NCBI GenBank assembly: GCA_040285825.1
Contig: JAUPSS010000003.1
Span: forward strand, 3,658,001 to 3,722,000
DNA: 64,000 bases
Reading direction: 5' to 3'
DNA from: Eukaryota sp. TZLM1-RC
Lineage: Eukaryota; Metamonada: BaSk clade
Positions 1-10,904 of this stretch are shown piece by piece; position 1 is the stretch's first letter; each line of letters starts with the position of its first letter. Position numbers and translations under genes: made by a program. The notes beneath the pieces were generated by a model. It ran no database searches, was not told where the DNA came from, and saw only the letters and a program-made list of their open reading frames with translations.

Positions 1-2426
1 TACGCTAGTCGTCACACTAGGATGGCCAACATTTGCATGTCCATGAATGATAGTTAAAGTCTGCTTCTTTAAACTATCTGGGATGACAATCTTCCCACGA
101 TTGTTGGTATACAATTGAATATCTGAATTATAATTGTAATCTTTATAATAATCAGGATTTGAATCAACATCTATAAGTTGTTCTTGCCTAATTTTTGAGA
201 TCCAAGTGTCAAATAAATCAAATTTAGTATCCTCAACTGCTTCTTTCAGTGCAGATAAGCTATTAATCGTGGGTAGCTCAATTGTGGACGGTTGAGTAAT
301 ATCATCCCTTAACAAATTAACTCTAGTTAATAAATTTAAATAGGGTAATTGTTCTTCAACTCTGTGAGGTGCCAAGTTTCTCACTTGTTGGACTCGAGGG
401 GTTTTGGGTTTGGTATCAACCAATCTAGACAACATGTCTGCCCAATAATTCTCCTCGCCTGCAGTGTAAACTACATCAAAATTGAATTCTGACAATATTG
501 GTAGCCACCTTTTCACAATTCTGTTCTTTTCAGCAGCTGATATAAGGTATGCTAAGTTTCAATGATCAGTGAATATAGTTAATTTCCTCGAAATTAAATA
601 ATTTTCTAAACTACTGTCAGTGAGAATTAGTAAAATTGCATACAACTCTTTCTGAAGCACAGACCAATTCTTTTGTGAAGTTGATAATAATCTGCTAAAA
701 AGGCAATAGGTACAACCTTTTTCTTAATTAGCGGTGTCGTAGGATCTTTAGGTGGGTTAGCTTCTTGCCATATTACTCCACCTACAGCCACATCGGACGT
801 GTCAGCACTTATTAAAATATGCTTGTCTTCTGAGGGCAATTCAAGAGGGATATTTGCTTTAATAAGATTTATAATCTTACCAGAAGCCTCGTCATGATCA
901 GAAGTCCACTTGATTTTTGACGGTTTGTTTCTGGTTAATTTGTTGATTGGTTCTATCAAATCAGACAAATTTGGCAACCAGTCACGTATATAATTGATCC
1001 AACCTATAAAACTCCTAACTTCAGGTAATGTCCTGGGTTTGGGTAGGTTGATCAGTCCCTCAATCCTAGATTCATCTATATTACGGGTTTTGTTTACAAA
1101 AATACTACCTAGAATTTTTATTTCATGTTTACAAGTGGTAAAGCTACACTTGGGTAGGCCCAGGTTAACTCTAAAACGTTTGGCGCGTTCTAGGACCGTA
1201 CCTACTCTGGATAGAAATTCATCCAGGGTCGAAGCTACTATTATTATATCATCGATATAAATAAATACGCCCTCAGAATCAAATATTTCCATCATCATGT
1301 TTTGGAAGACTGCAGGAACGTTCTTCAAACCAAAACAAGCCCTTTTAAAACTGATCGACATCCCGGGAATTGATACGGTAGTTTTATCAATATCCTCTTC
1401 TGCAATTTTGAGCTGCCAAAATGCCTTAGGTAAATCTAGAGTTGCTATATAATTAGCTTTACTTAGAAACTCTAAAATGTCGCTAATCCTGGGCAAATTT
1501 GCCTCTACAGGTTTAGTTAAATCATTTACTCCACCAATACCACTAAAATCGCCAGTTAATCGTGGTTTCCTGTGATCAGGGTAAATCACAAGACAGATGG
1601 GACTACTGAATTGAGACTTTGCGGGTACAGCAAATCCATTACGGATCAATTCGTTAAAAATTTCCTCGGCTACCCGTTGTTTTTCTGGGTTTAATCTTCG
1701 AGGTTTCCTTTTGACGACCTTACTTTCGTCATAAAATGGAATGGTCATCGGCTGACAATCAATTCCATCCGGGTGAGGTAGCCCACTAAATACATTTCTA
1801 TATTTTTCGAGTAGCACGACTAGGCGTTCCTCGTTCCTAATGTCATCCAGGCATATTCTACAGCCCAACTCATCTAACTCATGTCTAAATGTGGAATGCC
1901 CAAAATCATTACCTAAGTCTGATTTATTACTCAATTGTTCTATGAATCTAATTGGTTGACAAATTCTATTATCGAACTCACATTCAGCATTTAAGATGGT
2001 GCGGTGTTCGCGATCCAAATTAATATTGAAACCGTGCTCCGTGCGTAGCCCCAAGGTTTGTAATAAGTCTCTTCCGATCAAAAAATTATTGGTACCAGGA
2101 ATGATCTAGAATTCGATCCTTAAAAACACTTGAGTGGCCAAGCTACCCACATTTAGAGCAAGAACACCACTTGCACATCCCAGGGTCGTGCAGCGAATAC
2201 CGTTTGCCGATAAGTATTCGACAGTCTTATTGTCATTAACTGTCATATTACATTTAGAGGCTAAATCCATTGATAATGCTGAAAATGCAGCTCCATTATC
2301 AATTTCGCCTTGTACTTCCACGTTATTTATAGTGCAGGTTAACCAAAGTTCCCCGTTAGAAATTTCTTGGTCCTCTGCTACCCTGGATAGTCTAACACTG
2401 TGGATAGAACCCCCAGGATTGGATGA
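1..2426 (-). mobile_element. Ty3/gypsy-type pol region, decayed (protease, RT, RNase H, start of integrase)
   Basis: Read on the minus strand from 2426 to 1. A protease-like segment (2426-2106) carries an active-site-like IDNGAAFSAL motif. The reverse transcriptase (2081-627) has the order LPKAFWQLKI, then FIYIDDIII, which is the catalytic DD box. RNase H begins with ILISADTSDVAVGG, and the ADMLSRL tether follows near 430-450. Near the left edge IHGHANVGHPS resembles the integrase HHCC zinc finger, so the element continues outside the window. It is not active: there is a TAG between protease and RT (about 2103), a one-base frameshift near 690 and a TGA inside the RNase H TDH motif (about 557). 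Gag, protease and RT otherwise share one frame. Ty3/gypsy order (RT-RH-IN) is family knowledge; the exact clade is not determinable here. Confidence 0.9.
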
Positions 2427-5372
2427 CTATCTAAATCTTTTTAATGGATTTAGGTGCTTATAATTCGAATCTGCTTTGCTCATTTTATAAATGGATTTGA
2501 TTGAATTTTTTGTAAAGTTATTGTTAAAAGATGTATAATCATCTGATTTATTACTACTACTTTTACGTTTTCTATCACGTTTTTCGCCTCCTTGACGCTT
2601 TTTTGAACCGGGTCTTCCCACTAATTTAAAACATTTCTCTTCAGGATGTTTATTGGTTTTACATAAGTTACACCATTGCTCTGAAGGGATGGGTCGACTG
2701 CTTACTCTAGGGTTCTTAAAAGGACCTTTTGACTGGCTTCGTCCTTTTTGCGCAGGAGCGTGAGCACCAAAAGCTGTTCTTATCAAATTCATGTCTTTGA
2801 TCGAGGATTCAAGGCTATTGACCTTGTTAACAAATGCGATACCTAAATCGTAGATCGCATCGTCCAGTTTCTCGTTGCTCGAATCAAACTTGCCAATCCA
2901 AATGATATATGTGTCCATCAATTGATTGTTTGTTTTGTCGTTAATAGTTTCGAGAAATCTCTTTGCTGGGTAGACGACAGACGGATTACCATCCGTTCCA
3001 GGCATAATTGTAGAGCGTCGAATTATATATATGATCTGCTCTATGAAGGCTGTCCATGAAGATTCAGCAGTCATTCTGCGACTGATCTTAGGTGGTCTTA
3101 CAGACCTTAAAGCCTTCTCAACATCGGTAGGGTATTTGTACTGGGTGCTGAGTAGCAAATATTCCCAGATTTCGGCGTCAGATGGGTTGTTGCCTAACAC
3201 GTTTGTTCGGCCTCCATAAAAACTCTGCCATTCTGCGATGACCTTACCCTCGATCATAAATCTCAAATACAAAGGGTCCACTTCGAAGAACATAGATCTA
3301 ACGAAGTCGTACTGATGAACAGGTTGACCGTATTTGGTGATCGGCGTAAATGCTCTGGTGGGTCCATCGCGATCCCTAACTGTTTTAGCCCAATTGCCAA
3401 AGTTAAGAACGAAGTCGAAGATCTTTTTGGCGTCAACCGCTTCATTTAACTTAACTAGGCATCTGAGTTTGTCGTATATTCTTTTCCTCAATTTCTCCTC
3501 GTCTGTTACAGGAGTTCTATAAAGACCGAGGGTGTCGACGAGAGAATCTCTAGGAGCATTCGTTCCTAGGGGTTGCGTGGGTATAGATGATTTTATAACA
3601 GATGCTTGTGTAGGAGTTGCTTCACAAGAAGCTCTCCTAGATGCCAGAGGCCCTACAGAAGGTGTACTAAATAGGTTCATATTCCTCTCTTCTGAAGGCA
3701 ATGTTTCGCCCAACTTTATGATAAATCTTGTCTTAGGAGGTTCCTCCTGCACAGGTACAGTCTGGGCTGGTGGCCTTAAATCCACCCAATCTGGTGCATC
3801 TTTAGATCCTCTAGGGACCCCTGCTAGTTTATGATCATATGGAAGGCAACTGCTCTTTATTAAGACATTCTCAAAAACATTTTGGTCGGGCCAGCTATCA
3901 ACCCATGCCTTAAGTTTAGCCATCCATGCATCAGGATATACTAATTTTAACTTGTTAGGGCCAACACGCTGCTCTTTCAATTCAATTACCCTAGTGCCTA
4001 TTTCTCTAATGTAGGACTCTTTGGTATGAAATTGAAGAGTGTCACCTCGAGATTCATCGAATCTGCCTCCAAGCATAATAAAAATGTCCGCAATGGAATC
4101 TTTTGGGTGTACGTTCTCCACTAGGAAATGGTTTACGACGCCTCTGAGGTTTCTACCTTGTTGATTATCAGGATACATTTTAGCTATCCAAAATAGTCTG
4201 TCGTAAGCTTCTTGATTTCCACTGAAATATATTTTGTGGTCATCAATTGCATATCTATGCCATTTGGCAGGCCTGGGAGTAGCAGCTTGATACTTTGAAC
4301 GAGGAGCGCTGAAATAGCAATCCTCGACTGCACTCATCCCACACGAGACTGCCGAATCGGTAAGATCATCCAATCTCTTTAAAAGATTTGGACTTTGATC
4401 ATAATTCTCGTAGACGACGTCGTCAAGTGTTTTGCCGTGGTCTTCCCCAAAGAGGAAGGGCCAAAGTTTCGCTAAATAGTCACGTCGGACCTTCTCACAT
4501 TCGGCTGGGTCTACGTCTCCCGCAAGACGTTCTGACTCATTCTCAGCCATTTTTAATAATTCGTCATCACTCCAATCCATTACATCTTCGGGAGGATTGG
4601 CGATGAGGGCCAATAAGAAATCTCTAGTTACAGCCTCAACTGCCTTTGCTAATTTCCTTCGGTAAAGACCCTGAGAAGTTCTTTCCGTAGATGGGAAACT
4701 AGGAGTTGGATTAGGAGGATTGGGTGTATGAGGTGGTTCATCATCGCTCTCATCCCCTCTCCTGCTGTAGTTCTGATTAAGAGATCCTTTGGAATCACTT
4801 TGAGGTTCCTCACTTGAGCTGATGTCAGAAGTAGGTGAGGAGGGAGTTTTACGTGAGGAGCTAGTCGTAGACTGTTGCTCGCCTTCGCCTCCTTCACCCT
4901 CTGTACAAGCGTCAGATTTGTTACTTACAACAAACGCTTTGAATCTCCGTTGCTCGCTCGGGGTGAGAAAACTCTTCCTACAAGGAAGGAGCTCCGAGGA
5001 GTTATTGGGATATGTGTACAGTTCTGTCACATCCACAACGTGGTTACCTCTCTCCTTATTAGGGAGGTGACTTCCTTTCTGGGAGGAAGGGCTCTCCTCA
5101 GTGTGAAGTTCACTCTCCTTATTGGGGAGGTGGCTTTCTTTCTGAGAGGCAAGGCTCTTCTCAGCGGAAAGCTCACTCTCCTTAGGAGGATTACTCTTCC
5201 CGAAGGAAGGATTACTCTCCGTAGGTGGAGGATTACTCACCGTGGGTGGTGGATTACTCACCGTGGGTGGTGGATTGTTCTCCTTCAAAGAAGGGACATT
5301 ACTCTTCCTCAGAGAGGAAGGAGGGTTATCATTGTGGCTTTTCAGGCCATTAATTAATGATGCTTTATCCAT
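2427..5372 (-). CDS. Gag-like protein of the Ty3/gypsy element
   Basis: Uninterrupted reading frame of about 981 codons, from the ATG at 5372 (MDKASLING) to a TAG at 2427-2429. An upstream ATG at 5432 in the same frame lies in LTR-like sequence, so 5372 is the more likely start. The N-terminal 200 residues are low-complexity with short tandem peptide units (NPPPTVS twice, SNPP variants, and repeated ESELHTEES / SHLPNKE blocks). Near the C-terminus is a single zinc knuckle, CNLCKTNKHPEEKC (CX2CX4HX4C), followed by a Lys/Arg-rich tail, as expected of nucleocapsid. The frame continues into the protease after the single TAG, which could once have been read through. The gag frame is intact although pol is broken. 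The function is structural packaging of element RNA, inferred from position and the zinc knuckle. Confidence 0.8.
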   Translation of the reverse strand: MDKASLINGLKSHNDNPPSSLRKSNVPSLKENNPPPTVSNPPPTVSNPPPTESNPSFGKSNPPKESELSAEKSLASQKESHLPNKESELHTEESPSSQKGSHLPNKERGNHVVDVTELYTYPNNSSELLPCRKSFLTPSEQRRFKAFVVSNKSDACTEGEGGEGEQQSTTSSSRKTPSSPTSDISSSEEPQSDSKGSLNQNYSRRGDESDDEPPHTPNPPNPTPSFPSTERTSQGLYRRKLAKAVEAVTRDFLLALIANPPEDVMDWSDDELLKMAENESERLAGDVDPAECEKVRRDYLAKLWPFLFGEDHGKTLDDVVYENYDQSPNLLKRLDDLTDSAVSCGMSAVEDCYFSAPRSKYQAATPRPAKWHRYAIDDHKIYFSGNQEAYDRLFWIAKMYPDNQQGRNLRGVVNHFLVENVHPKDSIADIFIMLGGRFDESRGDTLQFHTKESYIREIGTRVIELKEQRVGPNKLKLVYPDAWMAKLKAWVDSWPDQNVFENVLIKSSCLPYDHKLAGVPRGSKDAPDWVDLRPPAQTVPVQEEPPKTRFIIKLGETLPSEERNMNLFSTPSVGPLASRRASCEATPTQASVIKSSIPTQPLGTNAPRDSLVDTLGLYRTPVTDEEKLRKRIYDKLRCLVKLNEAVDAKKIFDFVLNFGNWAKTVRDRDGPTRAFTPITKYGQPVHQYDFVRSMFFEVDPLYLRFMIEGKVIAEWQSFYGGRTNVLGNNPSDAEIWEYLLLSTQYKYPTDVEKALRSVRPPKISRRMTAESSWTAFIEQIIYIIRRSTIMPGTDGNPSVVYPAKRFLETINDKTNNQLMDTYIIWIGKFDSSNEKLDDAIYDLGIAFVNKVNSLESSIKDMNLIRTAFGAHAPAQKGRSQSKGPFKNPRVSSRPIPSEQWCNLCKTNKHPEEKCFKLVGRPGSKKRQGGEKRDRKRKSSSNKSDDYTSFNNNFTKNSIKSIYKMSKADSNYKHLNPLKRFR

Positions 5373-5399
5373 ATATGATAACAAAGAATAAGGGTAATT

Positions 5400-5492
5400 T
5401 ATTAGAATTTCACCGGCCCTTATAAAGGCCATCACTAGTGAACTAAACTATATAAATACAAATGTACTAGACTAATTGTCCACAGTACAACA
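5400..5492 (-). repeat. LTR terminus of the Ty3/gypsy element
   Basis: The sequence just upstream of gag matches 32110-32181. Similarity stops abruptly in both places after GTACAACA. Read on the minus strand this is a TGTTGTACTGTGG start, agreeing with the usual 5' TG of an LTR. TATAAA/TATATAAAT-like elements lie inside. The internal boundary of the LTR is not visible because the other LTR is off the window. Confidence 0.55.
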
Positions 5493-5665
5493 GATAATTG
5501 TAATCCCAGTAACAATGGTGAAAGAAAGCTGTTTAATAGAAGAAAGTTGGTATTTTGAATATGTTTGCGAATGCTGAAGCGAGGATGAGAGGTAATGAAA
5601 GGCTATTTTATTTGAGTAGAAGTTAGTTTTTGTAATTGTTCCGCACGAATATAGATCGTGTAAAT

Positions 5666-7453
5666 ATGGGGATTTTCCCCATAATGAGCACAACGCTTTC
5701 ATCAGTCTTGTCTCTCTTTCCAAACGCTGTGCGTGGTGTCAAGCTGTCACTGGTTGATAAAGAGATTACCACAATTGATCTTGTTTCTTCTCAATATCAT
5801 ACACTCGAAGTACTCTTCCTATCCAACAACTACATCAACAACCTTACTTCACTCACTCAGTTCAGCTCTCTTCGCATATTATCGCTTGCCAATAATGAGA
5901 TATCAAGCATCGAGCAATTACACCCCCTCAAGACATTGACCAAATTAACAGTGCTGAATCTTTCGTTTAACAAAGTTCAACAAACTGTGAATTACCGGGC
6001 TCAAGTCATTAATATGCTTCCTTCATTGACTTATCTTGATTCTGCTGACGTGTCATCTGCTGACGTGTCAGTTGCCCAAAAATATGTATCCAGGGAAGAA
6101 ACTTTGAAAAATACCATTAAATCAAATCATTTACTACTTTGGAAGCTTTCCTTAGTCCAAAACCGATTTAATTTACATTCGAAATTAATATTATATAATG
6201 ATAAATCAAATGAACTTAATGTCAAAGTTTTGCTGGAGGAAACTTGCCTGACTTTCATTGACCAGATTCCGTATTCCATGGCGGATTATAACCTTTTTAA
6301 TCATTTTAGGTCAAATTTCAAAGGAAAACCAAAGACTTTCACATCACTTTGTTCAAGGTGGCTATCATGTTTGTCATCAGTAATCAGCCAGCAAACCAGT
6401 AAAATTTCCAATGAATTAACCAATCTCTCCGACACTTACCTTTCCATTGTAAATTCTACAGTTTCTGAAGATGTGAGTATTACGAAAATTTCATCTGATA
6501 CGTGTTATTCGTCACTGATTCCATTATCACGTCATCAGCATCAATTTTTGAATTCCTTTTTGACCTCAATTTTGAATGAAGAAAATCCTTTTGAACTTGA
6601 ACAACTTTTATCTCGTTTATATTCAGAATTTACTCACAAAAAAGAATTAACTATACTTTACTTTGGTTTTGTCAAATTAAAAACAATGTTGTCTTGGTTG
6701 AAATCCTTGAAACTTTACAGTTATAATTTAAATTTGAAACAGAATTGCACTATTTTGAGTAAGTTTTTCTCGTTCTGGTACTCATCATCTAAGGACATCA
6801 CTTATCAGAAAAGATTAATGCATTTAGTAAACCAACTGAAAAAGAAAATCAACTTTCACAGAATTTACTCTTATTACAATTCAACTAGAGTTTTCACCAC
6901 TCTTTGTGAGGGTTTGTTGAAGGAATTTAGTGTGGGTAAACAACAAAATCTTTTAAAAGAATCATTTATTATATGGAAAAACATTTTAATTTCAAATAGT
7001 TATTTCAAAGTCAGATTACTAAGATTGTTCTTCAATAAGTGTAAGTCTTCTCTTAATATACTGAAAAGTACCTTTACTCAACAACAATTACAATTTAGAA
7101 AACAGCAAATACTTTGCAATTATTACCAAAATTGGTACTTATCTCACCAAATGATTAAGTTCTATAGGCAATTAGAAGTCAAAAGAATTCTTGATTTTTT
7201 TGAACTTTGGAGAACAAATTGGGCGCAATCTTGTTTAGATTCCGCCAATCTGATGGATATTTTTCAATCAAAATACCAATCAAATTTTACACCTGCTGTT
7301 AGTGTTTCGAGTAGTTATTCTGATTTCTATCAACCCGAATTTAAATTAAACAAGGCTGTTTATCATGATGATTCACCTTTTGAACAATCTAATTCTTCTA
7401 CTTCTATTGAAATTGATCGGTTGGAAGCTCGAATACTGGCCCGATTGAGTTAA
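5666..7453 (+). CDS. Leucine-rich-repeat protein with Sfi1-like W-containing repeats
   Basis: Intronless frame of about 595 codons ending at TAA 7451-7453. The first in-frame ATG is 5666, inside a small hairpin (GGGGATTTTCCCC); 5684 (MSTTLSSVL) is an equally good start. The first 140 residues are four to five SDS22-type leucine-rich repeats (for example VLFLSNNYINNL, ILSLANNEISSI, VLNLSFNKV) followed by an LRR-cap (NMLPSLTYLDS). The second half is helical with spaced aromatic/Trp motifs (FFSFWYSS, ESFIIWKN, YYQNWYLS, FFELWRTNW) resembling the centrin-binding repeats of Sfi1. Proteins with this combination usually act at centrioles or basal bodies, so a cytoskeletal role is inferred. The identity of the orthologue is uncertain. 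An immediate duplication SADVS-SADVS is seen after the LRR-cap. Confidence 0.75.
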   Translation: MGIFPIMSTTLSSVLSLFPNAVRGVKLSLVDKEITTIDLVSSQYHTLEVLFLSNNYINNLTSLTQFSSLRILSLANNEISSIEQLHPLKTLTKLTVLNLSFNKVQQTVNYRAQVINMLPSLTYLDSADVSSADVSVAQKYVSREETLKNTIKSNHLLLWKLSLVQNRFNLHSKLILYNDKSNELNVKVLLEETCLTFIDQIPYSMADYNLFNHFRSNFKGKPKTFTSLCSRWLSCLSSVISQQTSKISNELTNLSDTYLSIVNSTVSEDVSITKISSDTCYSSLIPLSRHQHQFLNSFLTSILNEENPFELEQLLSRLYSEFTHKKELTILYFGFVKLKTMLSWLKSLKLYSYNLNLKQNCTILSKFFSFWYSSSKDITYQKRLMHLVNQLKKKINFHRIYSYYNSTRVFTTLCEGLLKEFSVGKQQNLLKESFIIWKNILISNSYFKVRLLRLFFNKCKSSLNILKSTFTQQQLQFRKQQILCNYYQNWYLSHQMIKFYRQLEVKRILDFFELWRTNWAQSCLDSANLMDIFQSKYQSNFTPAVSVSSSYSDFYQPEFKLNKAVYHDDSPFEQSNSSTSIEIDRLEARILARLS

Positions 7454-7539
7454 TCAATCAATGAACGTGATTGTTCAATTGATTGGAAATTGATTGGAAA
7501 TTATGTTGTATATTACTTATTTCATCAAATTAACTAAGT

Positions 7540-8625
7540 TTATTCATTTATGAAAGCACTTTTTTTAGGCAACCTTTCCAAATAAGTTTTTCCTTTACTT
7601 AATAAACTTAAATTTAAAAACTTTGCACCACTTTTTAAATTTCGAACTAAAAAAGGCAGCCTTTTCCTATTAGGAAAATCACCTACTTCTACCAAAGTCT
7701 GCCTCAAACTATCTTCCAACCGGGAAATAAAACTTAAAGGTTCAGGTAATAAGTCTAAATAAATTTGCGTATTATCTTTCTTTTTTGCAACACTACCAAG
7801 ACAACCAAGACTACCACAAAAACACTGAAAGTAATCCATAAAATGAGAAGAAGAAAACTTGTAATTAAAACAAAGTTCTTCTCCGGCAGAGATATCTTTT
7901 TCAGCAAAGATCCCGACTCTCTGTTCATTATCCACAGTCCAAACCTCTACTCTGCAATTAGGGTTACAAGAATGATTTATAAATCTCGATTGCGAACCAT
8001 AAACCCTAGCATCAATAACTAGCCCATTGCCAAGATAAAGAAAGTAGACAGGAGCAGATTGTCTTATTAATTTTGCAAGTCTTCTTTGGGCGGAATCGAT
8101 AGTAATGACCTCGCCTACGTACTCCGTGATGAACTGATTCTGTTTAATGTTACTAGTACACTTCAAGCCCCAGCCCTTACCTTTAGTTTCAAACACCTTG
8201 AATTTCAAAGTTCTGGGCAGTTGGAATCTCAAGTTGGTACACTTCACACCACACGGACAGACTCCTGGAGAACATTCAATCATGGCAATCCTGTTTAAGC
8301 ACCCTTCTCCACAAAGGGAAGATGGAGAGCATTCACAAGGAAAGGGGGTAGGTGATCTAGGCTTAGGGACATTAATATATTGATTACATCTAATGCGATG
8401 GTATTTCGGGAGAGATCCGGAATGTTGTGATAGAGTTTTTTTGGGAAAGTATAGCACACGTTTGTTTGAAGCATTCTCGTATGTGGAAGAATAAAGTGCA
8501 GATGATACTTCAGATTCAGTTTCATAAGACGAAACGCATATTGTTATATCATAACAGGACTCGGTGGCTGTGTCGTATTCGATTATCTCTTCATGGATTA
8601 TATCATTATGAGTTCCAGTGTCCAT
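7540..8625 (-). CDS. SET-domain histone lysine methyltransferase (AWS-SET-post-SET; SETD2/ASH1/NSD group)
   Basis: Single 361-codon frame from ATG 8625. Residues about 97-135 form a Cys-rich AWS (pre-SET) domain (CECSPSSLCGEGCLNR, then CPCGVKCTN). The SET domain follows (about 139-258): GWGLKC, the S-adenosylmethionine/substrate motif RFINHSCNPNC (214-224) and the catalytic ELCFNYKF (250-257). Residues 268-276 (CFCGSLGCLG) are the post-SET zinc site. The AWS-SET-post-SET order is that of H3K36 (and ASH1-type) methyltransferases, so nuclear H3K36 methylation is the likely activity. The acidic N-terminus is short and I see no PHD, WW or SRI domain, so this is a minimal version. It starts only about 40 bp from the end of the Fanzor relic. 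Catalytic residues look intact. Confidence 0.92.
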   Translation of the reverse strand: MDTGTHNDIIHEEIIEYDTATESCYDITICVSSYETESEVSSALYSSTYENASNKRVLYFPKKTLSQHSGSLPKYHRIRCNQYINVPKPRSPTPFPCECSPSSLCGEGCLNRIAMIECSPGVCPCGVKCTNLRFQLPRTLKFKVFETKGKGWGLKCTSNIKQNQFITEYVGEVITIDSAQRRLAKLIRQSAPVYFLYLGNGLVIDARVYGSQSRFINHSCNPNCRVEVWTVDNEQRVGIFAEKDISAGEELCFNYKFSSSHFMDYFQCFCGSLGCLGSVAKKKDNTQIYLDLLPEPLSFISRLEDSLRQTLVEVGDFPNRKRLPFLVRNLKSGAKFLNLSLLSKGKTYLERLPKKSAFINE

Positions 8626-8666
8626 TATTACAGATATTGTCTATAACAATGAAATAAGTGTCCTTT

Positions 8667-10900
8667 TTACACCAATGTAGAGAAACTGAGTTTTTGAGAA
8701 GTGGAAGATTTTCTCCTTGATACCATTTTCTTTGAACATGTAACAACCTTGGCTCTCTGTAGGTATACTGGTCTATCTCCACCTTTTACATGTGCTTCCA
8801 TCACTGCCAATATATTCAGTGAAGCATTTCGATCTCTATTCTACAAACTTTTGCACTATTTACACTTGGTAAGCTTGTGACGAGTAGACATCTCTTGCCT
8901 CTTCCATGGCCCTGGATTTCTGCACCATCGGAATGTTTCAACTGTTTTCTCCGCTTTCTTACAATTGAAACAACAGCAACGGGTTCGAAACTCGTCAATT
9001 AGAGACCTTATCACCAGTCTTTTTAAATAAAATCCTCAAACCTTTCCCTTTAGTTGGTTCTTTGAATTTCATGTGTTTTCGTTGTTCCCGTCATTTTAGT
9101 TTCCTGAATGTTCTCTGGTCATAGACCCCACCAACGATACTATTTATATAATTATTTTGTTTTGTAAACTCCATAAATATATCAAACCTGCAGCTCTGGA
9201 ATTGAATTGAGGTAAAGTGGCTTCCCATTCTGCTACAGATTTAGTTTTTTGATTAATGTTACCCAAGTTTAATGAGTAATCAATTTCATGGGGAATACTG
9301 ATTTCTTGAGGTACTTCACTCTTAATAAACTAATTGTTCTTTCAGTCATTTGATTAATTATACTGCTGTTTAAATACATCCTTTCTTGTTGCTCTTCTCA
9401 TAATTCGTAATTGGACGGATCAATTACTCTGCCGGTAGAGTTACTTATTGTGATAAGAGTGTCATTCCGTTTGCTCTCTCTTATTCTTTTGAATTTGGTG
9501 TTTTTGGTCAAATCTTCATTGATTTTGAGTGTACCTGAAATGAACATATTTATCTCTTTCAGGTTTCCTTGAAGGAGTCATTCAGGTAGCTAAATTGGCA
9601 GAAAAATAGAGTAGATCAAATTTACCTGGATCAGCAGCAGCCAGGGTCATATCTTGATATTGAGAAGAATTAATTCTGGGGTCATCAATATATTTCTTTT
9701 TCTTTAAATTCTTTTGCAGTTACTTTGTATTTTTTCAATTCTAGATTGTATGAATGATACTGCTACTCCATCAGTCTTGATTCTAGACATGATGTACTTT
9801 GAATTTTCTGAATAAAGTTTAGTGTTTTTGATCTTGTCCATTTTCAAAATGGTGTCCTATAAAACCAAATCAGCAGCTTGATTATTGCATTGGCAGGACG
9901 GCTTTTGACCAAGAATGTTCGGCAAAGAACAAGTCCAGCAACTTGTCCTGTCAATTCTGGTATAAAATGTTATACAAGATTGTTCCAACGTCAGAGCATG
10001 AAAGAGCTTATTCTCCCTATTTCCTGAAAAATTATCACTATAAAACATGTCAATTTCAAATACAAATTTTATTTTGACAAAAAATCAATCTTTGAAGACT
10101 CTTGCCTTTTTGAAATAATGGGAAGTAAATAAGGGCGATGGCCATTAATCAAAAGCAAACTAATTGATGAAACTCTTTTTTTAGTGTAGATGTCTCACTA
10201 TTAATATCATTCATCCTTCTAGAAGGAAAAATTTAGCCATACTGATATATGATGAAAAGTTCTTCTTACCTTGCTTTTTCAGGACATTGTTGTTTTTATT
10301 AACATTATTGAAAACATCAACGAACCGATCCAAGAAATTAGAATAAAGCTCTTGGATGTTATTTTGGAAATTCACAATCAATTTTTCAATTGTGTAATAC
10401 AAAATATTATTGATTCCTTTTTTAGAGAACAGTTTTGGAACAAGTCTGTTTTTGAAATGTTTGTGATAGAATCCCAAGAATGTTGCACAACGAGGATTTT
10501 CTAAAGCTGTTTTTGTTTTTAGACTAAGGGAACTTTCCTTCTCACTTTGAGTTGTGATAATTAGAAAAGCGTCAATAAATAATTGCCTTTCAATTTTTGG
10601 TAAAAAATCATTATGGTAGCTTATTATTTACTAAACTTCCACACTTTTCAAAAAATTTTAGAAACTTTTTTTAATTTGCGTGGTTCATAATAGTTTGTGT
10701 AGATACTAAAGTCTCAACAACAAATCGACCAGTAATGAAAGGGTTACAGTGTTTGTGATTTAATACTATCAAATTTGAATTATAATATTGAATCCATTCA
10801 CTAGCATGGATTTTACCCTTAGAAAAGTCCTCAATTTGAGATAATTTGTGGATTAACAAAGTTGACAATATTCGAACTTTTATTAAACCTACACACTTCA
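8667..10900 (-). pseudogene. Fanzor1-type (eukaryotic TnpB homologue) nuclease pseudogene
   Basis: Reading the minus strand from about 10900 to 8667 in several frames gives the Fanzor signatures in order. There is a helical N-terminal region (NPRCATFLGFYHKHFKNRLV, 10400-10500). IKTDGVAVSF lies near 9752-9775. The RuvC-I motif AADPGKFDLLYF (Asp kept) lies at about 9603-9638. A degraded FRYTQNQ-R segment, an F-RKLKWREQRKH stretch and PTKGKGLR follow. RuvC-III-like DEFRTR with the first Cys pair lies at about 8980-8997. The second zinc half is KCK*CKSL*NRDRNASLNIL (8810-8850), with a C-terminal RPVYLQR tail ending at TAA 8667. Multiple stops and frameshifts make it dead. Fanzors are RNA-guided nucleases carried by transposons (known family biology). 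The 5' part may be cut by the LINE at 10.9 kb; total span fits a protein of about 700 residues. Confidence 0.8.
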
Positions 10901-10904
10901 CAAA

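Noticed and set aside
8970-9000. GGTTCGAAACTC as a tRNA B box
   Set aside because: It is the DEFRT codons of the Fanzor relic; no A box, acceptor stem or cloverleaf fits around it.
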